Assembly (NCBI RefSeq): GCF_000430785.1
Contig: NZ_KE387249.1
Coordinates: 5,100 to 69,099, forward strand
From: Ectobacillus panaciterrae DSM 19096
GTDB taxonomy: Bacteria; Bacillota; Bacilli; Bacillales; Bacillaceae_G
Reading direction: 5' to 3'
Length of the DNA: 64,000 nt
The stretch's first letter is position 1, and the number at the start of each line of letters is the position of its first letter. Of the stretch, positions 1 through 8,055 are shown piece after piece. The position numbers and the translations under genes are program-made. The notes beneath the pieces are model-generated. The model worked only from the letters and a program-made list of their open reading frames with translations. It was not told the origin of the DNA and did not search any database.

Positions 1-105
1 GGCGACCTTCAAAAAGAATGAACGACCGTTCTCTCAGCCAATGGAACGGATCTCTGGACGTTAACTTTCTCTTTTACTACTCCTTTTCAACGCTAAATCT
101 ATTTA
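1..105 (-). promoter_or_regulatory. Probable 5' part of a T-box leader (Stem I)
   Basis: Read on the minus strand, this holds an AGAAAG-type start, CAGAGATCCGTTCC, a GCTGAGAG motif closed by GAACGG, and then GAAGGTCGCC. This order resembles Stem I of T-box tRNA-sensing leaders, which sit before aminoacyl-tRNA synthetase and amino-acid genes. It lies just downstream of a perfect sigma-A promoter. The specifier loop, T-box sequence and terminator would lie outside the window, so the amino acid cannot be read. The call rests on pattern resemblance only. Confidence 0.45.
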
Positions 106-148
106 TAAGTAACATAACGGCATGTTCTTTCAAGTTTTATAGTAAACG

Positions 149-177
149 ATTATATAGACATTTAAATATTATGTCAA
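149..177 (-). promoter_or_regulatory. Sigma-A promoter reading left out of the window
   Basis: On the minus strand TTGACA (172-177) and TATAAT (149-154) are both perfect and separated by exactly 17 bp. Transcription would start near 141 and run to the left edge, into the T-box-like leader. It points away from the yneQ-like gene at 240-536. Confidence 0.7.
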
Positions 178-239
178 CACTTTTATAACCTTACGATAGC
201 ATGCAATGCTTTATTTCTAACCACTTTACTTTTGAAGAA

Positions 240-536
240 CTACAGAAACCTTTTCAGCTGTTCCAACAAATTTTCTTGCGTCAATATTTCAATCTGCCGC
301 TCACCGAGCAAATCAAAATGCGGATACTCTGAACGCTTATCTATAGCACGGGAAGGTATTCCATACTTTTCTCCCCATTGCGCCAGCTTTTCCAGATCCG
401 CACAACCTACTTTCGTCACTGTTTTCATACCGGGAAAACGCTCATCCAGCCAATAGTGCGTAATGAAAGCGATTTCTCCCTTCTTGACCTTTTCTTTCCA
501 CAACTGCAACTCTTCTCGTTTAATTCCAAAAGCCAT
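240..536 (-). CDS. yneQ: YneQ-like small conserved protein
   Basis: A 98-residue soluble protein starting MAFGIKREEL with an AAAGGTGAG ribosome binding site. It resembles the short Bacillus YneQ family as I remember it: a conserved start, a central THYWLDERFPG stretch and a KVGC motif. There is no signal peptide or membrane segment. The family function is not known to me. It is transcribed alone, divergently from the alpha/beta hydrolase at 714. The family name is from memory; the existence of the gene is well supported by its start signal and composition. Confidence 0.75.
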   Translation of the reverse strand: MAFGIKREELQLWKEKVKKGEIAFITHYWLDERFPGMKTVTKVGCADLEKLAQWGEKYGIPSRAIDKRSEYPHFDLLGERQIEILTQENLLEQLKRFL

Positions 537-713
537 TTACTCACCTTTTTCAAAATATAAAATATATTACTATAATCTTTAACAAAATCCCCAGAATAAA
601 TTCGCTTGTATGAAACACGTTCAAAACGCCGGCCTCTTTCTCTTGTACTTCTGTTCTCTAAGGGCTATATTACTTAAATAAGAAGAATGAAGCAATGATA
701 GGAGAAGGATTAT

Positions 714-1556
714 ATGATTTACCATGTAACATACTTGTCCAATGGATTGAGGGTCAAGGGATACTTAGGTCTCCCGAATGATTTTGACCTCCCTGCTTTT
801 GAATTAAAAAGCATGATTAGGCAGTTTTATGGCTCTAAGGAACTTCCCATAACAGAAATTGCAAGTTCTATTAACCCCAAAAAGAAAGATATGGAGGCCA
901 AGTTCCCTGCCCTTATTTACTGCCGCGGCGGCATTGGGAAAGTAGGCAGAGTCAAGACGGACTGGATTGAACAATTCACCAGCTTCGGTTATATTGTCTT
1001 CGCTCCCTCTTATCGGGGAAATGAAGGCGGCGAAGGACGTGATGAATTTGGTGGGAATGAAAATGAAGATGTTGTTTCCGCTTATCGCCTTTTACATAGT
1101 TCCCCGTTTGTAGATACCGAACGAATTTCCATTATGGGATTCTCACGCGGTGCAATCAATGCTGCGCTTACCGCTGCAAAAATTACCAATATACATAAAT
1201 TGATTCTTTGGGGCGGCGTATCCGACTTAGCGCAAACTTATGAAGAGCGGATTGATTTGCGAAGAATGCTAAAACGCGTGCTTGGAGGCACTCCGAACAA
1301 GATCCCGGGCGTGTATCAAGACCGGTCTCCAATACTCATGGCAAAGCACATCCAATGTCCCGTCCTTATCATGCACGGAACGCAAGACGTTCAAGTCGAT
1401 TTCAGTCATGGGCTGAATATGTACAGAACACTGAAAGAGCTTGAAATGAATACGGAAATGCATTGCTATGAGGGGTACGGACATCATTTGCCGCCTCCGG
1501 TTCATAAAGCAGCATTGCAACGGATGTTTGATTGGATAGACAAAGATCTGTGTTAG
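714..1556 (+). CDS. Alpha/beta hydrolase, S9 peptidase-like
   Basis: A 280-residue cytoplasmic serine hydrolase of the alpha/beta fold, close to the catalytic domain of S9 peptidases and related esterases. The nucleophile elbow is G-F-S-R-G with Ser144. Candidate acid is Asp225 (HGTQDVQ) and candidate base His257 (YGHH). An early RGGIG stretch may form part of the oxyanion hole. No beta-propeller precedes the catalytic domain, so it is a stand-alone hydrolase. Ribosome binding site GGAGAAGG precedes the ATG. The substrate cannot be told from sequence. Confidence 0.85.
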   Translation: MIYHVTYLSNGLRVKGYLGLPNDFDLPAFELKSMIRQFYGSKELPITEIASSINPKKKDMEAKFPALIYCRGGIGKVGRVKTDWIEQFTSFGYIVFAPSYRGNEGGEGRDEFGGNENEDVVSAYRLLHSSPFVDTERISIMGFSRGAINAALTAAKITNIHKLILWGGVSDLAQTYEERIDLRRMLKRVLGGTPNKIPGVYQDRSPILMAKHIQCPVLIMHGTQDVQVDFSHGLNMYRTLKELEMNTEMHCYEGYGHHLPPPVHKAALQRMFDWIDKDLC

Positions 1557-1778
1557 AACATCAAATTCCACTTTTACCAAATAGACAGCTCGTATTTTAG
1601 ATGGCCCATTTGGGTATAGTATGGATTGCTTCTTTGAAAAACATCTTATGGGAGAACGCTTCATGCAACACATCTCTCATATTATCTGCTCATATGTAAG
1701 AACATGTATCATGAAATCTAATTATCCCCCAGAGAAGCATGGTAAAAAAGTACACGAATGCAAAAGGAGGCAAAAAAC

Positions 1779-1958
1779 ATGCCTAGAATACGGCCGGATT
1801 TTATGAAAAGCCCGTTTTTCGTTGACGAGCCCGGAAATTGGCACTTAAAACCAGGTGCTCCCAAAGAAATGCAAGAAGAATTTGAAGAGTATATGCAGTC
1901 CCTGAATGATACAGAAGAACCGGGAACGATTAACGGAAATCGCATTTCATACCCGTAA
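1779..1958 (+). CDS. Small hypothetical acidic protein, 59 aa
   Basis: I place the start at MPRIRPDF because AAAGGAGG (1763-1770) lies 8 nt upstream of that ATG; a start seven codons earlier has no such site. The product is short, rich in Pro and Glu, without membrane segment or signal peptide. I do not recognise the family. The strong translation signal and the terminator just after it argue that it is a real gene. Confidence 0.6.
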   Translation: MPRIRPDFMKSPFFVDEPGNWHLKPGAPKEMQEEFEEYMQSLNDTEEPGTINGNRISYP

Positions 1959-1993
1959 GAAGAACATAGAATACGTGCATAACATCATTTCTT

Positions 1994-2034
1994 AAAGTGT
2001 CGAGGAGCCTCTTTTGGGTCGCTTGACACTTTTT
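1994..2034. terminator. Hairpin terminator between convergent genes
   Basis: Arms AAAGTGTC and GACACTTT flank a partly paired loop and are followed by further T residues on the plus strand, with A residues before the first arm for the minus strand. It sits between the small protein ending at 1958 and the reductase ending at 2056. Confidence 0.6.
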
Positions 2035-2055
2035 GCAGGTGTGCAGTTTCTGTTT

Positions 2056-2595
2056 TTATTTTGATTGTTTCAATTGCTTGTTATATATATTCGCCTGCCC
2101 AATTGCCGATTGGTCGTTCATAATGGCTCCGGGAGTGTTCGCTTCCCCGACAATGTAGCCCGCGAAGGACGCTTTCATAAAATCAAAAATATACTGAAAT
2201 TGTGCCACAAGAGGAAGTGCTTTTAGCTTTGGATTATCTCCCCCCACTATGATTACATAGCATTTTTTATCCTTCATCCGCTCTGCAAACCGGAGCTGCT
2301 GGTCACGCAAGCTTTGTGACCAGCGATCTACAAAATTCTTCATATGCCCGCTCATTCCATACCAGTACAATGGAGTAGCGAAAATAATCGTGTCATGGTT
2401 CAGCATCTCTTTTGCAATCCCGTCATAATCGTCTTCGACAGCTGTAAATCCTTCTGGGTCATGACGTTTATCTATAATCGGAACAATCGTTTTGTCGCGC
2501 AAGTAAATGTGCTCTGCCTCTATACCCTCTGCCATCAAGTGTGCCAGCTGCTCAGTATTACCGCCTGCACGAGAACTTCCATGTATTACTAACAT
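2056..2595 (-). CDS. NAD(P)H-dependent FMN reductase (flavodoxin-like fold)
   Basis: A 179-residue flavodoxin-fold oxidoreductase, resembling B. subtilis YwqN. It begins with the phosphate-binding HGSSRAGGNT loop and carries the ATPLYWYGMSG segment typical of FMN-binding reductases. Expected role: two-electron reduction of quinones or other small electrophiles in the cytoplasm. It overlaps the end of the MerR gene (2589) in a translationally coupled arrangement, with its GAGGAG ribosome binding site inside merR, so the two genes form one operon under MerR-type control. Confidence 0.85.
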   Translation of the reverse strand: MLVIHGSSRAGGNTEQLAHLMAEGIEAEHIYLRDKTIVPIIDKRHDPEGFTAVEDDYDGIAKEMLNHDTIIFATPLYWYGMSGHMKNFVDRWSQSLRDQQLRFAERMKDKKCYVIIVGGDNPKLKALPLVAQFQYIFDFMKASFAGYIVGEANTPGAIMNDQSAIGQANIYNKQLKQSK

Positions 2596-2984
2596 AATGC
2601 ATCTCCTCTTTGTGTAAATGATTTATCTTGATTTCGCTTTAAAATCATCACATGTTCTTCCAGATTAAATTTAATTTTAGAAAGCAATTCAATTTGTTCA
2701 TTAATATCATCCAATTTTTGTTCATACAAGCTGATAATAGAGCTGCACGGGTTTTCATACAGCGCGGGCTTCACATCCAGACAGCTCAATATGGTGTCAA
2801 CTTGCTCCAAATTTAACCCAAGTCCCAAATATAGCTGAATTTTATTTACGCGATCCACCATAGAAGAATCGAAATCCCGATAACCGTTCGGCAGACGCTC
2901 GGAAGTGATGAGGTTCCTCTGTTCATAATGCCTTAAAGACCGCTCGCTCACTCCTGTTTTCTCTGATAATGTACCGATACGCAA
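2589..2984 (-). CDS. MerR-family transcription regulator
   Basis: A 131-residue regulator. The winged-helix DNA-binding part (LRIGTLSEKTGVSERSLRHYE) is followed by a long coiled-coil dimerisation helix. I choose the TTG start at 2984 because GGAAAGGAGGG lies just upstream and MerR proteins normally begin exactly at this motif; an upstream ATG at 3041 would overlap the operator. No conserved metal-binding cysteine pair is evident, so a small-molecule or redox signal is more likely than mercury or copper. It is cotranscribed with the FMN reductase and probably regulates itself. Confidence 0.85.
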   Translation of the reverse strand: MRIGTLSEKTGVSERSLRHYEQRNLITSERLPNGYRDFDSSMVDRVNKIQLYLGLGLNLEQVDTILSCLDVKPALYENPCSSIISLYEQKLDDINEQIELLSKIKFNLEEHVMILKRNQDKSFTQRGDALC

Positions 2985-3009
2985 ACGATTCCCTCCTTTC
3001 CACCTATTT

Positions 3010-3046
3010 ATTTTAAACCTTGACACCAATGTTAATGTCAAGGTTT
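3010..3046 (-). promoter_or_regulatory. MerR-type promoter and operator
   Basis: A perfect inverted repeat AAACCTTGACA (3015-3025), 10 bp, TGTCAAGGTTT (3036-3046) contains a minus-strand -35 TTGACA at 3036-3041. The -10 (TTAAAA or TAAAAT, 3010-3016) is 19-20 bp away, the long spacer characteristic of promoters that MerR proteins twist into activity. It fits autoregulation of the merR-reductase operon. Confidence 0.7.
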
Positions 3047-3198
3047 ATGTCAAAATTTTATATTCCCCATACACCTTTTAAGCTGGGGCAATTCTATGTA
3101 TTAAGGATACATACTAAAAGATACATGTATGCTTTTTCTTTTATTCTTCATAATATTAATGGCTTACTATTTTATCAAAGAGAAAAGAGGGATTAACA

Positions 3199-3849
3199 AT
3201 GGCAAAACTACTTTACATTACGGCACATCCATTTGCAGGGGAAACAACTCATGCCCCAAACTCCTTTGGCCTAACAGCGGGAGATGCTTTTTTGCATGCT
3301 TATAAAGAAAATCACCCGAATGATGAAGTTGCAGAACTCCACCTGTACAAAACTACCATTCCTCATATAGACCTGGATGTGTTCAACGGATGGGGAAAAT
3401 TGCAGGGCGGACAAGCATTCGATGCCTTAAGCGCAGACGAGCAGGCGAAAGTGGCTCGCTTAGGAGAATTGAGCGATCAGTTTGTGGCTCATGACAAATA
3501 CGTGTTTGTCACTCCGATGTGGAACTTCTTGTTTCCTCCGTTATTAAAAGCATACGTAGACAGCATTGCCGTCGCAGGCAAAACGTTTAAATACACGGAG
3601 AATGGGCCTGTCGGATTGTTAAACGGAAAGAAAATCTTGCACATTCAAGCTTCTGGCGGCATATATTCCCAAGGACCAGCCGAAGGATTTAACTTCGCGC
3701 CAAAATATCTGCAGGCGATTGGAACGTTCTTCGGCATTACAGATTTCCAGACATTGTTTGTAGAAGGACAAGCTGCACAGCCGGATAAAGCGGAAAGCAT
3801 TAAACAAGAGGCTGTGCAAAAAGCTGCGGCTATGGCTCAATCATTTTAA
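3199..3849 (+). CDS. azoR: FMN-dependent NADH-azoreductase
   Basis: A 216-residue AzoR-family flavoenzyme (relatives in Bacillus: AzoJ and AzoR2). Visible family features are the start [11 protein letters not shown], the FMN-binding VTPMWNF segment, [10 protein letters not shown], and IQASGG. It reduces quinones and azo dyes with NADH and FMN in the cytoplasm and is commonly induced by electrophile stress. It lies across a divergent region from the MerR-reductase operon, so both may answer similar stress, although the operator found is placed for the leftward operon. Confidence 0.93.
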   Translation: MAKLLYITAHPFAGETTHAPNSFGLTAGDAFLHAYKENHPNDEVAELHLYKTTIPHIDLDVFNGWGKLQGGQAFDALSADEQAKVARLGELSDQFVAHDKYVFVTPMWNFLFPPLLKAYVDSIAVAGKTFKYTENGPVGLLNGKKILHIQASGGIYSQGPAEGFNFAPKYLQAIGTFFGITDFQTLFVEGQAAQPDKAESIKQEAVQKAAAMAQSF

Positions 3850-3904
3850 TTATTTTCCATGCAGGGAACTCTCTAGTTTGATCACATCTAAATTATGGAT
3901 AAAA

Positions 3905-3940
3905 AATAGAGGTGCTGTTGACATCAACAGCGCCTCTATT
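3905..3940. terminator. Bidirectional terminator after azoR
   Basis: A long hairpin with arms AATAGAGGTGCTGTTGA and TCAACAGCGCCTCTATT (one mismatch) ends at the stop codon of the minus-strand gene at 3940. Six T residues follow on the minus strand, fewer on the plus. Confidence 0.75.
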
Positions 3941-4602
3941 TAAGGTAAGTGGACGCACTTGATATGGGAAAGCTTTAAATACACAGATTCACCGCTTGCG
4001 ACCGCAAGCTCGATGATTCCGTCACTTATCTTTTTCAGTAATCCTATCTTTGTCGACATTTTTCCAATATCAAAAACGACCAGCTCCCCTTCCCATTTTT
4101 TCAATTGTTCTTCAAGTGAACGAAGCAATGGAATGCTTGAGGGAATGACAGGCAGCTTTTGATTGCTGAGAGTATACGGTATGGTTTTTAAATTGTATGG
4201 AACGAGCCATTTTAAATGATGCAGCGAAATCAGCATCGTCTTGTATACAGGGGAGTAAAAAGCAAAATAGTCGCTGCGAACGCTAGTGATATATCCATGT
4301 AATGAGATATCCCCTGTAACATAGATTTCTGTAAAACGCCCTTTTGCATTGTTTAAAATCGTACGATAGGAAATGGATTCTGTATCTTCAGCCAAAGATC
4401 CTTCACTCGGATTACTAATGTCATCGTTTATAGTTGGACTGAGGTTGATTCTATGGACGTGTACAAAAGGAATATATACAAATCTTTCCCCGTCAAACAG
4501 CACAATAATTCCCTTGCCGCTCTCAATAAGTATCCCCTGAAACAAGTTTTTCCCTGATATCTCCACATCAACCTGCTTTCCACGTAATGTTGTAATACTC
4601 AA
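3940..4602 (-). CDS. DUF2642-like protein with three internal repeats
   Basis: A 220-residue soluble protein. Its first 50 residues (GKQVDVEISG... GILIESGKGIIVLFDG... VYIPFVHVHRI) match the pattern of DUF2642 proteins of Bacillaceae, some of them linked to spore or coat functions. Two further segments, near 85-133 and 168-217, repeat the same layout of strand, glycine turn, strand and a late (Y/L)xxxxH, suggesting three Sm-like small-barrel units. There is no signal peptide. Function unknown. Its stop codon lies within the terminator shared with azoR. Confidence 0.7.
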   Translation of the reverse strand: MSITTLRGKQVDVEISGKNLFQGILIESGKGIIVLFDGERFVYIPFVHVHRINLSPTINDDISNPSEGSLAEDTESISYRTILNNAKGRFTEIYVTGDISLHGYITSVRSDYFAFYSPVYKTMLISLHHLKWLVPYNLKTIPYTLSNQKLPVIPSSIPLLRSLEEQLKKWEGELVVFDIGKMSTKIGLLKKISDGIIELAVASGESVYLKLSHIKCVHLP

Positions 4603-4682
4603 AAAAAATCCTCCCTGTGTCGAAATTCGGATAGTAGTACATTATATACGCGGATTTCATGCTTTAGAAATGGTCATGATAC

Positions 4683-4734
4683 ATGGGTTTAAATTTAACA
4701 ATGGGTTTAAATTTAACATGGGTTTAAATTTAAC
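4683..4734. repeat. Three tandem copies of a 17-bp repeat
   Basis: ATGGGTTTAAATTTAAC occurs at 4683-4699, 4701-4717 and 4718-4734, with one extra A after the first copy. Each copy contains the palindrome TTTAAATTTAA. The block lies upstream of the DUF2642-like gene (start 4602) and could be an operator array or simple slippage. Confidence 0.8.
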
Positions 4735-4855
4735 ATGTGCTCTCGTTAATCTTCCTCAGGGCGTTTACCAATTGGGCGTAAAAAGCTGTAAACTCTGTGA
4801 CTGACAATGTACGTACTTTTTCCATTTACAATCCGCAAACTCTTCTCAAACACGT

Positions 4856-5104
4856 TTAAAACGCAAGACATCCCAAAGAGATAATCAAAACCCCTGCAAC
4901 TCTGTTCACCAACTTCAAATGCGGCGTAATTTTATTTCTCAAAATACTCACTCCCATACTCAACAGAAACCACCAAGAAACGGCGCCAAGAAAGACTCCG
5001 GAGATAAGGCTGAATGCAGTTAAATCAGAACTCACGGTTTTATCAAATCCTAATCCTGCAAACATAGCCGCGAAGTTTAAAATGGCAATCGGGTTCGTAA
5101 TCAT
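4856..5104 (-). pseudogene. LysE/RhtB-family exporter, C-terminal half only
   Basis: The 82 readable residues match the second half of LysE-type amino-acid exporters: ITNPIAILNF, then the ...VFLGAVSWWFLLS... helix and the closing VNRVAGVLIISLG helix. Full proteins have about 200 residues and six helices; here the first half is absent. Immediately upstream, LLL continues the expected helix in frame, while another frame encodes a plausible FIKKGVDFF segment, so a frameshift probably adds to the truncation. It is very unlikely to give a working transporter. Confidence 0.75.
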
Positions 5105-5214
5105 GAGAAGAAGTCTACACCTTTTTTGATGAACAACCTTATCCCCTGTTTTTTCCAGTTATCTATCATGCCTCGTTTTGAAAAAATAAATAAAAAACAA
5201 GGGGAGGAATTCCG

Positions 5215-6117
5215 ATGAACAAACACAAACTCCGCCGCATCTTCTTTGCTTCTTTACTAGTGATGTGCATCTTCAATATTTCAGCCTATGCAGCCCCATT
5301 AGAAGATGAGGATTTGCCTATAAGCTTCCGTTTGGAAATACTCCCTTGGGAAAAAGTGGATGACATCATTCCGAACAGAACGATTTTTACCATCATTGAT
5401 GTGGAAACAGGACTGCGATTCAAGGTGCAACGAAGAGCCGGAAGCAGCCATATTGATGCACAGCCTTTGACTCACAAGGATACTCGAATCATGAAAAAAA
5501 TCTTTAGCGGCGACTGGAGCTGGAAAAGAAGAGCTATTGTTGTTTTCGTAAACGATCAGTTAATTGCAGCTTCCATGCATGGCATGCCGCACGGCGCAGG
5601 TGCGCTTCAAAACGGATTTCCCGGTCATTTTTGCGTCCATTTTTACGGAAGCACCACACATCGTTCCCATCACGAGGATCTCGCTCATAAAATTATGATA
5701 TTGAAAGCTGGGGGTAAATTTGATGAATATGTAAGCAAGGTAGACCCGTACGAGCTTATCAACATATTTGCCCTGACCGTACATAACAGCGATCCAAAAT
5801 TGATGGATTTGGTCGTTTCAAACGAACGAAGGGGCCCGCATTTGCACGAAACCGTTCAGGAATTAAAGTATTTTAGGATAAGACGTATGCCCGAACCGCC
5901 GCTTGAAGACATTAACGGATTGTTTTCTGTAAACGTTCCCGTACAGGTAGATATGTGGAGGAAAAAAGGAAAGCTAGAGAAAAGGATCGTGCAATTCATA
6001 GTCCGCAGAGACAACTTGACCGACCGTTGGAAAATTGATGGAGACTCCTTGTATGAGGAATTGAACAGAACAGCAGTGAAGAAGAAAGCGCGCAAGACGA
6101 GGTCTGTAAATGAATAG
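5215..6117 (+). CDS. Secreted protein of unknown function
   Basis: A 300-residue protein with a clear signal peptide (KLRR, hydrophobic core, AYA-A near residue 27) and ribosome binding site AAGGGGAGG. The mature part carries TGLRFKVQRR, HIDAQPLTHKD, GDWSWKRRA, AASMHGMPHG and NGFPGHFCVHF followed by GSTTH. I recall a similar block in cell-wall-associated proteins of Firmicutes, sometimes next to peptidoglycan-binding domains, but I cannot name an enzyme activity. The many conserved His, one Cys and the polar motifs suggest a catalytic or metal-binding site outside the cell. The C-terminal 100 residues are basic and less conserved in look. Confidence 0.75.
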   Translation: MNKHKLRRIFFASLLVMCIFNISAYAAPLEDEDLPISFRLEILPWEKVDDIIPNRTIFTIIDVETGLRFKVQRRAGSSHIDAQPLTHKDTRIMKKIFSGDWSWKRRAIVVFVNDQLIAASMHGMPHGAGALQNGFPGHFCVHFYGSTTHRSHHEDLAHKIMILKAGGKFDEYVSKVDPYELINIFALTVHNSDPKLMDLVVSNERRGPHLHETVQELKYFRIRRMPEPPLEDINGLFSVNVPVQVDMWRKKGKLEKRIVQFIVRRDNLTDRWKIDGDSLYEELNRTAVKKKARKTRSVNE

Positions 6118-6148
6118 AACGGAAGTAAACTTTACAGCGAACATGAGA

Positions 6149-6225
6149 AAAACTGGGCAAAAACCGCCGATCCTTTTTAGATGGGCATAGTGCTCCTGTC
6201 AAGGATAGTAGCGGTCAAACCCTTC
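6149..6225 (+). repeat. Degenerate fragment of the 185-bp MITE-like element
   Basis: AAAACCGCC...TTTTTAGATGGG, a TCCxG stretch and AGCGGTCAAACCCTT appear in the same order and spacing as in the element at 23997-24181. Neither terminal inverted repeat is recognisable. The rest of the stretch 6118-6506 shows nothing I can name. Confidence 0.45.
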
Positions 6226-6506
6226 AAGATACCCTCCCTTGTGTCTTTTTACTAAACAGCTTTGCTCTTTTGTCTGTTGTATTCCACTCTCCGATACACG
6301 CTTTACATGTTCGCTGCCGACCTGACTGATTTTACGCATGACCCTAATCAATCTCGTCCATGTTATGGCTGCTTATTACGTTTTTTATCTTGCAACAAAT
6401 ACGCACTTCCATAATAGACGATACCGCTATGCATTGACTTCTCCTACATATCACGCTAAATTTAAATTATCTTATTAAAATAAGTCTTAAACTTAAAGGT
6501 GGGTTA

Positions 6507-7214
6507 TTGTTGCGGATTAATAAATTTATTAGCGAGACAGGTATTGGTTCTCGACGTCAAGTGGACCAGTGGATCTCCGATAAACGAATTACAATTAATG
6601 GAGTAGCAGCTGAATTAGGAAGTCAAGTTGAGCCTGGCGATGATGTTCGAATTGATAATAAACCGATTAAAGCGAAACCGAAACATGTTTATATCGTACT
6701 GAATAAACCTGTTGGGATTACGTGCACGACAGAACGGCACGTCAAAGGAAATATTATTGATTTTGTAAACCATCCGCTTCGAATCTTTCCAATCGGACGT
6801 CTCGATAAGGATTCAAATGGTTTGATTCTTCTTACGAATGACGGAGATATTGTTAACAAGGTTTTGCGTGCGGAAAACAAACATGAAAAAGAATATATTG
6901 TTCGAGTAGACAAGCCTATTTCGCCTGCTTTCTTGAAAAGGATGGCAGGCGGAGTAGAAATTTTAGACACTAAGACACTTCCTTGTAAAATTACAAAAGT
7001 ATCTGATTACGTATTTCGAATCATTTTAACACAAGGACTAAACCGGCAAATCCGCCGCATGTGTTCTGCGCTTGGCTATAGGGTTGTCAAACTGCAGCGA
7101 ACTCGTATCATGAACATTCACTTAAACGACCTAGGACTGGGAGAATGGCGAGATTTGACTAAAAATGAGCTTGACCAATTGTTCAAGGATTTGAATTACC
7201 AACCGAGCAAATAG
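6507..7214 (+). CDS. rluF: 23S rRNA pseudouridine synthase RluF-like
   Basis: A 235-residue RsuA/RluB/E/F-family enzyme. An N-terminal S4 RNA-binding domain (residues 1-48, GSRRQVDQWI) is followed by the catalytic domain with GRLDKDSNGL, where Asp100 is the expected catalytic residue, and GLNRQIRRM. It should isomerise a uridine in 23S rRNA near the peptidyl-transferase region; RluF is the best match by length and start. The start is TTG at 6507 or the adjacent TTG at 6510; AAAGGTGG is better spaced for 6510. Terminator follows at 7262. Confidence 0.88.
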   Translation: MLRINKFISETGIGSRRQVDQWISDKRITINGVAAELGSQVEPGDDVRIDNKPIKAKPKHVYIVLNKPVGITCTTERHVKGNIIDFVNHPLRIFPIGRLDKDSNGLILLTNDGDIVNKVLRAENKHEKEYIVRVDKPISPAFLKRMAGGVEILDTKTLPCKITKVSDYVFRIILTQGLNRQIRRMCSALGYRVVKLQRTRIMNIHLNDLGLGEWRDLTKNELDQLFKDLNYQPSK

Positions 7215-7261
7215 GTCAAACTCGTCATCAGATATTGTCACTGACGTTCCTTCACAAAAGT

Positions 7262-7291
7262 AAAACACCTCACAAAGCGGAGGTGTTTTTC
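7262..7291. terminator. Terminator after rluF
   Basis: AAAACACCTC and GGAGGTGTTTTT form a compact hairpin with a T run on the plus strand and a shorter one on the minus strand, serving the convergent rluF and TVP38 genes. Confidence 0.8.
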
Positions 7292-7307
7292 TCAATACAA
7301 GTAGTAA

Positions 7308-7955
7308 TTATGGGTCCAACTCTTTTTCTTTTTCTGTTTCCTTCTTCTTCATTCTCGCTCCCAAAAGTACAAAAACGATGATTGTCAGTGTAATAAACAG
7401 AGCCGTTTCTGGAGATGTAATCAATGTTTTTCCGAAAAATGTGTAGAGAGATACAAAAGGGACAATTGCCGCAAACACGGTAATAATAAAAGGAATATAT
7501 CCCATTCTTGTGGAAGCCGCGATAAAGCATGCCATATCCGTTGAAGCAATCGGCATCAATACAAAAAGGAATAAATACTTCTGGCGGTTCTCTTCTATTC
7601 TTTTATACACTTCAGGATGCTTTTGACTCACAAAACAATGAATAGGCGAATTAACAAATCGCCTTCCCGCAATGTAAATGATTGTTGATGTAACAAGCAT
7701 ACAAACGATTGATATAAGAATGTTCTCGAAAAAGGGAAAGAGAATACTTCCGACGACAATGAAAACTGAACTCGGAATAAATAATAACAGCCGAAGAATA
7801 AATAACAGACAAAATAATAAATATACATTCTCTCGTGACGCTGCAATCACTTGTTCCAAATCACTCACACTCGTAACAAGGAAATTAAATTTATAGGCTG
7901 CCCCTATAATAATCATCCAATTCACTACGGCAATAATGAACAGATACTTTTTCAT
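7308..7955 (-). CDS. TVP38/TMEM64-family membrane protein
   Basis: A 215-residue integral membrane protein of the TVP38/TMEM64 (DedA-superfamily) type. It has about five or six hydrophobic segments and the characteristic central region (LLFIPSSVFIVVGSILFPF, then a GRRF turn and later FLFVLMPIASTDMACF), with a charged C-terminal tail. I use the ATG at 7955 (MKKYLFI) because AAAAGGAA precedes it; in-frame codons farther upstream have no such signal. The family is linked to membrane lipid scrambling or transport; the substrate here is unknown. Confidence 0.82.
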   Translation of the reverse strand: MKKYLFIIAVVNWMIIIGAAYKFNFLVTSVSDLEQVIAASRENVYLLFCLLFILRLLLFIPSSVFIVVGSILFPFFENILISIVCMLVTSTIIYIAGRRFVNSPIHCFVSQKHPEVYKRIEENRQKYLFLFVLMPIASTDMACFIAASTRMGYIPFIITVFAAIVPFVSLYTFFGKTLITSPETALFITLTIIVFVLLGARMKKKETEKEKELDP

Positions 7956-8055
7956 GACGCCATTCCTTTTACATAAGCTTATGACTATCCATACGGTATA
8001 TATAAGCACAATATTACTTAAAGAACTGAAATATCCACGAGTTCATTTCTTTATC

